Counted from the first letter of the stretch, positions 32,781 through 45,469 are shown. The stretch: DNA of 64,000 nt from Brasenia schreberi (GCA_036023115.1 JAYKKT010000080.1:12516001-12580000), one strand, 5' to 3'. Made by a program: numbers and translations. Notes: generated from the sequence alone by a model not told the origin.

Positions 32781-33344
32781 AGTTTCAATTCTTGAAAACT
32801 ATGAACTGTAACCGAACCGAGGGGTCCTCGGGTCCGATTATGGTTCCTGAACTGATTTGACCGATTTTGATTACTGATGGTTCTTAAGTCGGTTTAGTTC
32901 TGGTTCAAACTGCCGGTTTAGTTCTGAATTGATCATGTCTAGCTCCTTTTTAAGGCTACCTGGTTTCCAGTTTCAATTCTTGAAAACTATGAACTGTAAC
33001 CGAATCGAGGGGTCCTCGGGTCCGATTATGGTTCCTGAACTGATTTGACCGATTTTGATTACTGATGGTTCTTAAGTCGGTTCAGTTATGGTTCAAACTG
33101 CCAGTTTAGTTTTGAATTGATCATGTCTAGCTCCTTTTTAAGGCTACCTGGTTTCCAGTTTCAATTCTTGAAAACTATGAACTGTAACCGAACCGAGGGG
33201 TCCTCGGGTCCGATTATGGTTCCTGAACTGATTTGACCGATTTTGATTACTGATGGTTCTTAAGTCGGTTCAGTTCTGGTTCAAACTGCCGGTTTAGTTC
33301 TGAATTGATCATGTCTAGCTCCTTTTTAAGGCTACTTGGTTCCC
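32781..33344. repeat. 188-bp tandem array, three copies
   Basis: Three head-to-tail units start at 32781, 32969 and 33157, each beginning AGTTTCAATTCTTGAAAACT and ending near GGCTACYTGGTT. The period is exactly 188 bp, with only a few substitutions between units, so amplification is recent. The unit is rich in GGTTC/GAACC words (for example GGTTCCTGAACTGATTTGACC). Similar words occur near 32530 and 11050. Confidence 0.95.
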
Positions 33345-33799
33345 TTATATAGAGGGAGAACCAATTACATGGTTTCTACTATGGAATGGATCCAATCTAA
33401 CTCCTGATTGGACATACGCTAAATAGGTAAGCTCTGAGACTATCTAATGGATCCAAACATAATTCAATCCATGGGAGACACTACCCAACTAGTGTACAAC
33501 CATGAAAGACCCCATGTCACTCATAACCCAATAAAGAAATTCAAAATACACAAGTTAGACAAAATGTAGTGTCTTCAAGTAGAAACCTTCATATTACTAG
33601 GGTTGACTCCTCTGCACATGCTAATAGTAGGTCAATCTTGACTCTGTAATAACTCTCTCACTGATGTTTGGACTCATCCTACACCTTGTATGATAGTATT
33701 GTACAAGCTAATCATCCTCCCACAAATCTATAATAGAAACACAAGTATCATCCTTGGGTCCTTTGTTAACCCACCAAACTAGATACCAAGTCAATCGCC
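33345..33799. other. Possible LTR or 3' region of the gypsy element
   Basis: No open frame. It sits where the 3' end of the minus-strand gypsy element would be. LTR ends could not be identified. Confidence 0.4.
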
Positions 33800-35340
33800 T
33801 AGTTCTAGTGCCTTTATTTTTATGAGGAACGATTTCAACGACTCGATCAACATCCTTGCATTTTAAAGGAGAGGATGTCTCATCCTACTCTCAAGATTAT
33901 CATAAATCAGTTTGTGCTGACACACATGGAATATTGGTTGAATCTTTAGTCTCTCAAGTGGAAGTAGTCAATTAGTGACCCATCCAATACATTTGACTGC
34001 CTGAAACGGTCCATCAAATCACAACTTTAGAACTTCATACATGTTCCTAAACAACTTCCTCCAAATATGCTTAGGTATACATGGCCACACTTGAACTCCT
34101 ACATCAAACTAACACTCATGTCTATGGTGATTTGCACAAGTAATCATACATGCATGGGCTCTCTAAAGAGAGGCTCTTCCAACAAAGTATGCTTCTCTTT
34201 CAACTCTCTAACTATGGTCGAGTAACTATGATCTCCCTAAGATTAGGCTATGTCCAAATGTAAGAGAGGTTGCCATCCAAAGTAGCCCGTCCCACTCCTC
34301 CAAACAGTCAGTCAATCTAGTTGCAACCCAATTTTTACTATGAACATAGGTAGATCATCATGGCCCAACTACCTCACTCGGTCAAGTATATCTCCTAATA
34401 AATGTGAAAGGGTTGCAATAGTCTCTACCATTCTCTTGTGACTAAATGCATCCACCACTTGGTCTTTAGGAATACTCTTCCATAAGCTCATTATACTTAG
34501 TGTGCCATAAACTTATTTTGAGTCTTTAGGAATACTCTTCCATAAGCTCATTACACTTAGTGTGCCATAAACTTATTTTGAGTCTTTAGGAATACTCTTC
34601 CATAAGCTCATTATACTTAGTGTGCCATAAACTTCTTTTGAGTTTTTAGAAATGTATTATCCATATCATCCATCATTATAGTGAATGATACACCTATCAA
34701 ATAAACTCTCCAAACCTGAAGGCATTGTACTATGTTGGAAGCTTCTTTTCGTGCATCGGGTACCTAGACTCACCATCTTTGAGATTCTCGCTCTCATAAG
34801 CAACCAGATGTCCTTGTATTAACATCATTAGCATTAGTATCGACATCAAAAAGGAGATTGAAGTCAACCAATCTTAAAATTGGCTCTTGTATGACTGCCC
34901 CTTTTAACTATGCAAATGTGTGGTCATGGTAGTCTATCCACAAGCGTGAAGCCTACTTCTTTAGTAGCTCAATCAAGAGAGTTGCAATCTTTAAGAAGTT
35001 TTTGATGAACTATCGATAATAATTGGCAAGTCCCAAGAAACTCTTCAACTCAATCAAGCCAGGTTGAATTATTCCTACATGCAATAACTCACCAAGCTAG
35101 TGCCTCTGTTTGATCAACTCATTTGGTCGCATCATGTAGGTCGATCAACAAGAAGGTCATACACTCGAAGTGAGAATGATCATATGATCCGTCTCATGTC
35201 TTGGTGGTAGCTTCTTAGGCAACTACGAGAGCATCATCTCTTGAAACGCCACCAAGACAACTTTCACAACACCCAAGATAGGTGTTGTGTCAATAGCTGA
35301 CTCCACCTATAGAATTAGTCGGCCACCCCTTCTTGAGGTT
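33800..35340 (-). pseudogene. Ty3/gypsy pol (RT, RNase H, integrase) remnant, minus strand
   Basis: Minus-strand reading in order from 35340 down: the protease-RT linker with LPKKLPPRHETDH (about 35220-35180); the connection region with FLGLANYY and FIKNFLKIATLLIELLKK (about 35050-34960); the RNase H region with GHLVAYESENLKDGESRYPM (about 34820-34750); a repeated segment; and an integrase/C-terminal remnant to about 33800. Many stops. The motifs are typical of plant gypsy elements. Confidence 0.8.
34462..34641 (-). repeat. 60-bp tandem triplication in gypsy RNase H
   Basis: Three 60-bp units start at 34462, 34522 and 34582 (GTCTTTAGGAATACTCTTCC...), almost identical. On the minus strand each spans the FLKTQ-K-F segment just after RNase H. 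Sixty is a multiple of three, but in-frame stops are present, so the expansion arose in a dead copy. Confidence 0.95.
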
Positions 35341-36120
35341 GTGCTCCACCTAAATGGTTGACAAGAAGGCAAGGAAAGAAGCGGCAACCACTAGTGGTGG
35401 CGGCTCAGATATAGGTGCGACAGGGTGCCACACAACAATGGGATGGTGTTGGGGCACATACGGGCATGCAGATGGTGTATGGCACCAAGGGGCACTTGGC
35501 TCGCAACAGGGTCTTGAGTTGCAAGGGATGTAAAGCCTACGAGGAAAAGGGCTCCAACTCTTGTTTACCTGAGTAACCGTTGGTGGTGGATTTGTGTCCT
35601 ACTAGGGCGGCTTCGATGCACTAGGGATTGACTATCTCTAGTGGTTGGTTGGTGCGGCCAACTAGCAAGGGTTGAGCCCAACGTCTCGATCGGTGGTAGG
35701 GAGTGTCTAACCTAATTGAGGCTTTGTTCGGATTGGGTCCAACATCTCTATTGTTGGACACCAACTATACCCTGATTCTTTCCCGAATAAGCCACATGTC
35801 CTCTACGACTGGGACCTCGTGCTTGGAGGATTAAACATGCTTCTTCTTGCTTTTGGAGTCTCATAGGTCAATCAAACATTTAGGTATGGTCATAATTGAA
35901 TGTGCATATGTAGGGTCATGCCTTTTCATCTTGATTTTGGGTTCTAGGTAAAGGGGTTGTAGCTAAAGCTAAAGCCCATGCACTAACTAGAATAATTGGT
36001 CTTTCATGCTCATACCATGGATCTCAAGAAATGTGATAGGGAATTTATGAACATATTCTCTCATGGTTTTGGTATGTTTGAATTGCAAAAAAAACTCGCA
36101 TGCTTGTCAATTCTTATAAT
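35341..36120. other. Unassigned, probably more of the gypsy element
   Basis: Upstream (minus strand) of the gypsy protease-RT linker. No clear gag or zinc knuckle was seen. A short Gly/Ala-rich stretch near 35380-35520 has no recognisable domain. Confidence 0.35.
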
Positions 36121-36906
36121 ACAACAACAACAAACAACAACTAAGCCTTTTCTCATACTAGATGGGGTCAGCTACATGGATTTTTTGTTTTCAAAGAGCC
36201 CTATCATGTGTCCTGTTAAAAGTTAACTCAACATAAACCAGATCATTCTTTATTGTTTCTTTCCAATACTTTTATGGTCGTCATTTATCTCTTTTAATAC
36301 TTTCAAAATCAAGTTTTTCATAACTTCTAACAGGCACTTTTTTTTATCTTTTTTTATATGTCCAAACCATCTTAAATGATATTCTCTTATTTTATACTCT
36401 ATTGGTGTCACTCCCAATTTATTTTTAATAACCTCATTATTTATATAGTCTTTTCATTTATGATCACTCATCCATCTCAACATCTTCATTTTTGTCACAG
36501 ACATCTTTTGTACATGTTGATGATTCGCAGTCCAACACTTAGAACCATAAAACATGGTAGGTCTAATTGTTGCTTTGTAATATTTGCCTTTTAACTTTAA
36601 TGATATCTTCTTATCACCAAGAATACCTGATGCTCCTCTCCATTTTAACCAACCTGCATTAATTTTATGCATAACATCTCCATTAATTCTTCCATTACTA
36701 TGAAAAATTGACCCTACGTATTTAAAACTTTGATTTTGGGAGATGCAATATATGCCAATTTTAATTTTTATATCCTCTGAAGTAACCAAATGATCAAACT
36801 TACATTTCATATATTTTGTCTTTGTTCTATTAAGTCGAAAGCCATTACTTTCTAATGTTTCACTACATAGTTCCAATTTTCTAACACAATGTCATCTGCA
36901 AATAAC
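36121..36906 (-). mobile_element. 5'-truncated RTE-type LINE, minus strand
   Basis: Minus-strand frames include the motif C region LFADDIVL (about 36906-36885), the only copy here with the FADD pair intact. A 140-codon frame (36876-36454) has FKYVGSIFHSNGRINGDVMH, KWRGASGILGDKKISLKLKG and MLRWMSDHK. The 3' end carries the GTTGTTTGTTGTTGTTG tail at 36121-36135. No target duplication was found. Confidence 0.9.
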
Positions 36907-37347
36907 ATACACTAACTATCGATTTATCGAGGTATGTTGTTGATTTGGTGTTGTTTTCAAATGCAAGTATCGTATGTTGAGAGACATGCTTGGGGCGCAT
37001 ATATAGCAAACCTTATTCGTTGTACTAAATGTTCCTTTTTGCTATGCAAATAGGGTTGATAGGGCACGAGTATAAGGGTGTAATATCATTGCTTCATTTA
37101 GGATGTTCTCATAGATGACAACAAGGAGAAGAAGAAATTGACTCTTCATATTATGAGGAGGATACATCAACTTCAGATATTGATATCGATATTATAGATA
37201 GTGAGGATAAGAGATCTCCTGATATGTCGGGATTAATTATGAGTTTTGAAGGTCACATTACCTATAAGATTTGAGAGGAACATGTAATTTCTAACTTTAG
37301 TAAAATTTTATATTCGATATGAATACTCACTATTCTATTTGACTATG
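36907..37347. other. Unassigned region
   Basis: A plus-strand stretch at 37090-37260 reads as an acidic, Ser/Asp-rich segment (EEDTSTSDIDIDIIDSEDK). It might derive from a retroelement gag or pararetrovirus-like sequence, but there is no diagnostic motif. Confidence 0.3.
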
Positions 37348-38241
37348 TGTAAACACCCCAAAATCCCACGATTTCATAAAACATACCTGGTTTACAAAAT
37401 CAACTTCAAAAAGGCACTTTGAGTTCTGAAAACCTAGGAGCCTTCCCAAAACCCTATAAATATTGCTTTAAAACCTGTAAATAGTGTTTTGAAACCCAAT
37501 GTCCAAATAGGAGCTTTTTAAACTCGGGTTAAGCTCCATTTTCCAAGAAACTAAAGACGAGTAGGTGAAGCATGCAAAGATGACACCTGATCGAGAAACA
37601 ACCCAACAAGTGGCTCACGAAGGCCAATTCCAGAAATAGGCTTAGAAGCAGTTTCTAGAGCCCAAAAGAGCAGCTTGGCCTGATAAAAGCCAGGTTCAAA
37701 AGGTGAAAGGAAGGCCCAAGCACGAAGCAGGTTGTAAGCCGGGAGCACCAAATAGCCAGATCGACCATCCTCGTTCAAGCATCAAAAATCTAAACCGAAA
37801 AAGTTAGAAATGAGCATAAACGGAGTCTGAAAAGGCAAAAAGGAGTTCGGACGACAAAGATTGGGGAAACCCAACACCAGACTGAGCACTGATAAAGCTA
37901 GGGCCCGCACAGATCGTCCGCCTCGAAAAGCCAAGAAGAACCATTCAGAGAAAATTTGGATTGGATCTGGACCATAAATATCCAGATCCATATCCAAATA
38001 GTGTTTGGATTTAGGTTGATCCAAATAGTGTTTGGATTTGGATTATATTCAAATAGTGTTTGGATTGGATCGGATCTGGACCAAAATATCTAGATCCATA
38101 TCTATAAAAATATTGGATTTGGATCGGATATGGATCTCAAAATATCCGAGATCTAAGATTCAGATCTAAATAGTGTTTGGATCGGATATGGATTCCACGA
38201 TCCAAACCCAAGACCCATATCTAAGACCCACTTCACTTGCT

Positions 38242-38250
38242 TATAAATAG
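38242..38250 (+). promoter_or_regulatory. TATA box of the large LTR
   Basis: TATAAATAG lies about 900 bp into the LTR, followed by GTTCACGTGAAAC (a CACGTG G-box core) about 25 bp downstream. It is the probable Pol II start of the lost element and implies plus-strand transcription. Confidence 0.6.
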
Positions 38251-38459
38251 GAGTGAAGGGGTCTCCACAAGTTCACGTGAAACTCAACTTGGAGGAGCTT
38301 GGAGGAGAGAGGGTATTAAGGTGAGTGCTTAGTACTTTCTTCATTTGTTTAGGGTTTTTAATTGTGGGTTAGCGAGGGATTAGAAGGGCTGCCCCACCTT
38401 AATTAAAGGGCTGGATTTGCTTGAACAAGGAGGCTTAAGGTGGCTGATTGGAGTTTGAG

Positions 38460-39200
38460 CACACCCTAAACCGCCATTAAGAGGTAAGCCCCTAATCCAC
38501 CCTAAACCTCTCTTCTTAACCCCTCTAAACCACTCCAAACCTACCCTAATCCACCCCACTTAAACCCTCACAACACCTTTAATCCCCATTAGACTAAACC
38601 CAACACCCTAACCTAAACCACCCGGCCACCCCTGGACCTACCCGAACCCTCTCACTACCCCCTGCGCACTGCACATGCCCCTCGCGTAATGCAGGCGCCC
38701 CTACGCCCGAGCCCCATACCGCCTTACTGCCCCGCGAACCTCCCTGGCGCCTAGCACCTGTCGCCCTGCCTGGCACTTAGCGCCTAGCGCCATGCACCCT
38801 CAGCCAGCCTACCTAACACCGACTCTACCTAATTCCCTACCACCACACTGCCGCCTCAACCGACCTACTGCCACCTACCACCACCGCCTTACACTCCCCA
38901 ACTAACCTACCCAACACCCAACCGTATTCCCTCCTTAGCCGACCTAGTTCCACCACACACCCCATCCACCTAGTGTCGGCCATAACTCACCCCTCTACGC
39001 CACAACCTAAACCCCACTACCACACACCTTAACCGACCTTACCGTGACCCCCAACTCCACATCCCATCCTAGGCTAACACTCCCCCACCTAACCTCCCAT
39101 CCGTGACCTTTAGCTCCCACACACCCCGACTCGATACCACACACTAAGACCCGCAACCCCTTTTTGCCTTGGCCGTAACCTCACAAAACCCCACTAAGAC
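38460..39200. repeat. Strongly C-skewed tract with CCCTAA-like words
   Basis: About 740 bp in which the plus strand is very rich in C and poor in G, dominated by ACCCTAAACC, CCACC and CCTAACC words. Telomere-like heptamers (CCCTAAA) are scattered, not tandem, so this is an LTR component rather than an interstitial telomere array. It could form unusual structures when transcribed. Confidence 0.75.
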
Positions 39201-39479
39201 CCGCACCCACTCTTGCCGTGAATCCTCACCATTCAAGGCCAAAATGCGCCAAGCTCAAAGGCTTCGCCCTGCCACTTTTCGCCTCAAGCTTCAAGGGAGG
39301 CCCGTTCATGATTATAAAGCACAAGCCCGTGTAGATTGGAGTGGACAAACATCCGAATCACTTGTAAGTGTTTCAAATTCGGTATTTCATATCTCCTTCT
39401 ATGTTTAATTCAATTTGGATACGGGGTTGTATTAACGGAGCATTGTCTCCCCCCGGGTTGTAATATTGGTGCTTGATAC

Positions 39480-40150
39480 ACAAGACACACACGAGCACTT
39501 GAGCCTTAGCTCTTAACTCGTACACAAGCACCCACATGCACGATTGAGCCTTCGCTCTTACTCCTAAGACTCTAGTAAGAGCTGCGTGAGTTGTCTTTGA
39601 TTTTATACACTCCACACACACGTGCATTGAGCCTTCGCTCTTACTATATATATGTATTTCAATTCAGCTGTGTTGTTACATTAAGTCGTGTGAGTTTGTC
39701 TTTCATTTACGCACTCGCACCCAAAGAACACCCGGGTGCTTGCTCAAGCACCTCGCGTACCATTTTGGCCTCGGCAGCCACTAAGATATAGCCATATCTC
39801 TATATTTTTCGATGCGTTTTCCCTGTTCAGTTGCGTGTGTTGCCTTTACATTTATACACAAACACAACACGTGCACGTTGATGACCTTCGAGCTCATATA
39901 TATATATAGTTGTATCTCTCTTTCCACTGGGTTTTACATTTAAGTTGTGTGCGTTGTCTTTACATTTACACACAACACATACGCGCACGTTGGCAACCTT
40001 TGGGCCCATATATATATAAGTATTTCCCTTCCGTACTTTACATTCAAGTCGAGCGGGATTTTACATTCAAGTCGTGTGAGTTGCCTTTCAATTTATACAC
40101 AACACACGCCCACAATTGAGCCTTTCCGCTCTTAAGATATAGCTATATTT
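39480..40150. repeat. Five or so degenerate internal repeats in the solo LTR
   Basis: Units of roughly 100-140 bp share GTGTGAGTTGNCTTTACATTT, then ACACAACACACGYGCACGTTGAGCCTT and TATATATA. They recur near 39590, 39690, 39835, 39950 and 40075. At 40141-40180 a 16-bp unit (TTTCCCTTTTGCAATT) is also repeated. Confidence 0.75.
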
Positions 40151-40739
40151 CCCTTTTGCAATTTCCCTTTTGCAATTTCCCTTCGGCTATGTCTTTCAAT
40201 TTCGGGTTTTAAGGTTCAGTTGTGTGAGTTTGCATTGCATATTCGCCATACCATGAGATAGGGTGCATACTTGTATCAAAGCAACCTCGAACCACCCGTG
40301 CAAAATCGCCAAGACTTAGGCACTTGATGCACACATCTCACACCTAAGTAGCTAAAATCAAAGACATAGGATACATGCAAACCCCACGTAAATAAAATCT
40401 GCAACTAGACAAACCAAATCGATCGAACACTTTCATACTTTTCAAAAAAAGGTCAAACTTATTCGAAATCGAGTTTTCTAAGCGTACAAACTGACTCTTG
40501 AGCATCGTTCAAGAAGGTTTGCGACGAAAAGAGCCCACTTGTCCACAGTCGCCCCCTGAGTCAGATATTTCAAAACTTACTTCGCTAGTTTGAGTAAGCT
40601 AGCTGGCACACCCTTTAAAAGCGACTTAGACATACGAAAAGGTTCACTCTAGGCCTAAGAACCTGGAGTAGAAATTTCCGCGTGTCTACACTATATAAAT
40701 ATATATTTGTACTCGTAAGTTCCAAAATAGGTTGTTGCT

Positions 40740-41720
40740 TCTTAAGTCCTTTATATTATTGATGTAGGTTAGAGGTACTCCTTTCTTCTTCTAGGTTATG
40801 CAAAGGATATCATTTAGTACCATATCATTTACATTTTATAAATCAATAAATATCATGTGAAGTCATTTTTCTAAGCACCAAAAGTTTTTTAGGGTGTTTT
40901 AATAGCTAAATAACTTTATCAATATGCTTCCTATTAAACCAAAATGCTTCTATGCTATACTAGATGCATGTCTCAATCTTTTTTCTTTTAATATATTTCT
41001 CTTTTTTCATGGTGTGACTCGTTAACTTGATATCTAGGATATCTCTTTTATTCTTTTATGTGGGCCACTATCATAAGATTCCACACTTTTCTCATTTTTA
41101 AGATTCCACCATTTAGTTTTGTCTCGCTGTATATATTTCAACTTTCTTCATCTCTTTTATGTAAAGTGGTTAGTTGTAGTGGCAATTAATCTTGTTGTTA
41201 ATGACTTTACACTCCTTGTAAGTGACACTACAATCTTTGACTTTTCTTTCGAGCAAAATATTCTATGTATTCTCTACATGACACTGTAATGATTAATTAA
41301 ATGTTCATCCCACTTTAAGAGTTCTTATTATGGAAGTTCTTGGAGGTTACAACAAAACTAAGAGATTTCTTTTCTCTTCATTTTGTTCTCTAAAACGGAA
41401 GTTCCTATGAACATTTTTATATACTGAATGTTTTTAACGATATCTCCCATTCAAATCTCCTTATGAATAAAGAGTTCTCTTTGTTGGAGTTTTTGGATCA
41501 CGTTATCTTGATTGCCCCTTTACTTTTTCTTCTAGTCTCACTTGGGTGCGTAAGTATTAGAATTTCTTCTCTCAACACTAACTTGGCCATTATAATTTTA
41601 ATTCTATACCACTTTACCTCTACTACGTTGTTTCTTAAATTCTTATATACAGTAGTATCAACTCCATTTTAAGCTTTTTGTCCTACATGAATACCATAAT
41701 TTAGAAACCTAATTTTTAAC
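40740..41720 (-). pseudogene. RTE-type LINE endonuclease and RT remnant, minus strand
   Basis: On the minus strand, 41700-41000 reads as the C-terminal half of the AP-type endonuclease and linker. SLTRSVKSLTTRLIATTTNH stands where the family has SLTTQHR-LV, followed by DKTKWWNLKNEKSVE. Around 40860-40760 it continues with LHMIFIDL and KKKGVPLTYINNIKD, the RT motif A region. The segment between them is deleted. The solo LTR lies immediately left and may have inserted next to or into it. Confidence 0.75.
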
Positions 41721-42539
41721 GTCTTTCTTTTTTTTCTAGACTCTACCTTATTTCTTTAGGCATAAAATATGGATCTTTCTCATAATCATAGTGCCTACCA
41801 CCTTTTGTAGCTTGTGGGTAACAACCTAATGTTCCAAGTACCTATTTATTTACATTAGCCTCTTTATACCCATATACCATTTGTCCTATATCTGGATGCT
41901 GAGGTAACAGACTAGATTCTTTACCCACATTTTTCTGTTCATTATACTCGGGTGACAATATAAAGCATCATTGCATAAACTTTACAGGATTCAAGCTATG
42001 TAATCCATTGCTAAAAGGGGCCACTCCAAGAATATTCTTGTAGGTCCTGAAATACATGGTAAAACATTCAGCGCATACCCAAGGAAATGAAACTTAAAAC
42101 AGAAAAAAAGGAAGAACCACTATAGAGCATTTGCTCATGAATATTTCACAATTTTGAATATTTGTTTGTAGTTGCGCTTCTTTGATGGTGTTATTTGGGG
42201 TGCTATTTAACATTTATAAATTGCTTTATGTAGGTGACTTGGTGCAATATCAAAAGTGCAGATCAACATGCATACATTTCTTCATAGTGAGACTTTTTGC
42301 TTCTTCTTTTTCTTTTTTGAGGATATATCTTCTCTCAGTTTTCAAATTTTACACAAAATGAGATCTTCTGGAACTGGAATACATGCTTGTTTAAACTATT
42401 TTTTTCTTCTTATAATGAAGACAACCTCCGAAAAAAAATGTAGAATGTGAAAGGAAGAAACTTGTTTTAGGGGTTGGATTAGCTTGTGAAAAAGTAATTG
42501 TCATTATCAAAGGACAGATTAAGCTAGTTGTATTTGTTG
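41721..42539. other. Unassigned region
   Basis: AT-rich DNA without recognisable gene. It may contain further 5' LINE sequence, but no endonuclease motif could be read. Confidence 0.4.
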
Positions 42540-42911
42540 CTTTCAGATGTGATTGTAAAAGTAGCTCTTCAACTTGCTTGAAGAGTATTCACCAAATCAG
42601 AAACCAAGAATCAACAAGAGATCAATACGCTAAATACACAAAATGCTTGGTGTTCAAACACACAAACAAAGTCAAACAAATAACCAACGAGTTAAACCAA
42701 ATATCCAAAGTGTTGCAAAACAACATATTTATTAAGGAATGAATGAGCTCTATTTATAGAGCAAGAGAGAATTAAAATACAACAACAATGTGATGTCAAG
42801 AGGGAGAGAGAGAGTCAATGGCTAGTTTAGGGCTCTAGCTCGTGCCCTAGTGGCTCAGCCAAGCCAAAATTTGCAGACCCTAGTAGTCCATATCTATTAC
42901 ATGTTTTAACA
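42540..42911 (-). repeat. 3' LTR of a minus-strand copia
   Basis: The minus strand begins TGTTAAAACATGTAATAG at 42911, directly after the polypurine AAATTTAAGGAGG. A palindromic GAGCTCTATTTATAGAGC (42747-42764) contains the TATA box. The left end near 42540 is approximate. Confidence 0.75.
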
Positions 42912-44110
42912 CCTCCTTAAATTTATGGTGTATAAACTGAAAGTTTGTCTAACAAAAAATGAAACCGAGAGCTTAACAATGACTTGGTAAAGTCACGTAG
43001 TACAGGGTCATGTCCTCTTCAAGCATTATTCTTTAATAAAGTGACAATTCATCTCAATATGTTTTATTCTTTCATAAAACATATTGTTAGAGGTTATATA
43101 CATGGCACTCTTGTTATCACAAAACATTGTGGAAGAAGTCAGAAACGCCCCCTTATCCACAAGAGTGCTTAATATATATGATGATTCTCATAACCACACT
43201 CATGTGAGCACTAGTAGGAGCTTGTTAAAACTGGCTTGCATTGTGTATAACGTGTGATATGTCTGAGTGAGTGATAATGAGATAAGTTAACGCTCCTATG
43301 AGTTGCATCTACGGTGTAGGATCTTAAAGTTTCTCTTTATCTATTGCTCTCAATTTTATTCTTAGTACTTTTGGGTATCTGTTTTTCTTATCGGTTAGAC
43401 CTAACATGTTAACAATATTACTTGTAAATTTTGTTTGAGACATAAAATATCTTTTATCATAATGTATAACTTCAATTCTCAAAAAATAACTAAGCAAACC
43501 AAGGTCTTTCATTTTAGAAATCCCTTTTAACTTGTAATATGCCATCTTTATCACTTCTGGTGATAATCATGGCATCAACCTACAAAAGCAATATTACAAT
43601 GTCAGCATTTGACTTCATTACAAATAATGTTGTATTAGTATAACAAGGTATAAAGTTATGAGCATGCATGAACCTTTCAAATCTATCAAACCAAGCCTTA
43701 GGTGCTTGCTTAAAACCATACAAGGCTTTTCATAACTTAAGAACATTATTTTTAAGAATATCTAATCCTGGGGGAATCATATAAACCTTTTCATTTAAGT
43801 TGTCATTCAAGAAAGCATTTTTAACATCTAATTAAAAAAATTTCTAATTTCTAATAGCACTAAGAGTTATTAAAATTCTTATGGTTGTTATTGTAACAAC
43901 CATAGCAAAGGTTTCTTAATATGTCTATTCAATATTCTTCGGTGTACCATTAGCTATTAGTCTAGCTTTATATCTTTCTACGATGTCATCATTATGTGTT
44001 TTTACTTTATATACTCATGTACATCCAATAAGTTTTTTGTCCTTAGGTTTAGATACAATATCCTAAGTGAGATTTATCTAAGTCCTTTAATTCTTATTGC
44101 ATAACATTTT
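42912..44110 (-). pseudogene. Copia RT and RNase H, minus strand, decayed
   Basis: Minus-strand order: RT start near 44000 (LIGVH/YKARLVA-like region, degenerate); GFKQAPKAWFDRFER-like region near 43720-43670; the active-site area near 43580 (LLVDAMIITR, YVDD reduced to LVDA); MKDLGLLSYFLRIEVIHYDK (about 43510-43455); then RNase H with DNKSAMYITSNNMFYERIKH (about 43120-43060). A different lineage from the 16.5-kb element. Confidence 0.85.
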
Positions 44111-45219
44111 CTCATTTCCATATGCCTTTGACTTGATTATAGAAGTTTGGTTCTTTATGCACACCCCATGTATGAAACTCATGACCTTTAGCATGTGAAC
44201 CAACTCCTTACAGGTGAGCATTGTGCTCAACGAGGAAACGTTGAGCACAAAAACCTATACAATCACAAGCTTAACTGCAGTTAAGAGCATATAACGCATG
44301 AACGAAAAGATGGCAAACATGTTGGTAAAAGCAGGTGATTCAACAGAAGCCAGACCCTAAAAATATTAGATTTTATTGCAGATTGCTTTATGGGTATCCT
44401 AGTTGACTCCGGCGACTCCTGAGTTGGATTGTTGGGTTCACCAACCATGTGAAGCAGCACTTCAATTCATCAACTTAAAGGGAAAAGGAAAAGGTAGCAA
44501 ATGAATGGCTTCATAGAATTGCAAACTCTTCAGTAGCTAAAAAATTTAGAAAGGAAAAAGGAGCACGGCTGATGCCCAGAGACGCCATATGCGTGTCCCC
44601 TATAAGGCTACAACATTGTAAAAGTTCTACGATTCTGCTACAGTGGGAACAAAGAACAGTTTGTCATTTTACAGAACTCCTGGACAGTCGACTGGAACGG
44701 GCAAAGAGAAGCGCATAAAAGAGCTCTTGCGACCCCATCTCCACCAAAGAAGCCGAGACACCCTCTTCTTTTTCTTAACCTTTTTTCCTGAAATAGCAAA
44801 AAGTTCACAAATATGAGATAACGAAGGAAGCTAACCAATAGATAGTACATACCAGCATAATATCTGATGGTGCCATCAAGATGCTCGTATATGAATTATG
44901 AAGCCCTTTCGGGTGATGTTTGGTATCAATTTGGCATTACGCTACTCTTTCCTCACCAACTTTTTTGCGAGCATTATTCCACTTACTTTTGTTCAGGCAC
45001 GGAAGAGTTTTTAATATTATTCAGCTGAAAAAAATCATCTCAAATGGATTGTACAATATTATAAACACAAGGTACAAACCAGAAGACCAAGAGCACAGCT
45101 TGGTGCTATACAAAACCAGTAATTCCTTTAGGTGGGGAGGTCAATATTTCAGAAACTTGTTCTAAACTAGCCCCACATTTAGCTAAAAAATGAACATCTA
45201 CATCGGTCTCATGTTGTAA
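44111..45219. other. Unassigned region
   Basis: No supported gene or element. Short frames at 44638-44850 and 44920-45165 match nothing. Confidence 0.4.
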
Positions 45220-45469
45220 AAGATAACACATGAAACAAATGTCATAAAAATCGTATATGTGTATCGGTACCTGAACCGATACAATTTGGGTACTATATCA
45301 CATTCACTGACTATAAAAGTAGTTAGAGAGATTGTGAGAAGAGAATAACAAAGTTAAATAACATCTCACAATGAATAAGCATCCGTACCATAACGTAAAT
45401 ACTCAATACTTCTATTTAATAAACAACAAAGTTACAACTTATAATCATCCAGACTAGAACGTTACAAAG

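Larger units (their letters stand above)
37348..40690. repeat. 3.3-kb solo LTR, gypsy type
   Basis: It starts TGTAAACACCCCAAAATC and ends GCGTGTCTACA, the terminal signature of large plant gypsy LTRs. The flanks CTATG (37343-37347) and CTATA (40691-40695) match at four of five bases. There is no coding region, primer site or partner LTR, so it is a solo LTR left by LTR-LTR recombination. Inside: repeated CAAATAGTGTTTGGAT motifs (38000-38190), a TATA box, a C-rich tract and a set of degenerate repeats. Confidence 0.8.

Noticed and set aside
32781..33344. CRISPR-like or VNTR regulatory array
   Set aside because: Full-length 188-bp units without spacers in a plant genome; it is a simple tandem array.
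37090..37260. Endogenous pararetrovirus fragment
   Set aside because: Only an acidic Ser/Asp-rich stretch; no coat, movement, protease or RT motif to support it.
38460..38600. Possible interstitial telomere repeat
   Set aside because: CCCTAAA words are scattered and never in tandem; the tract is part of the large solo LTR.
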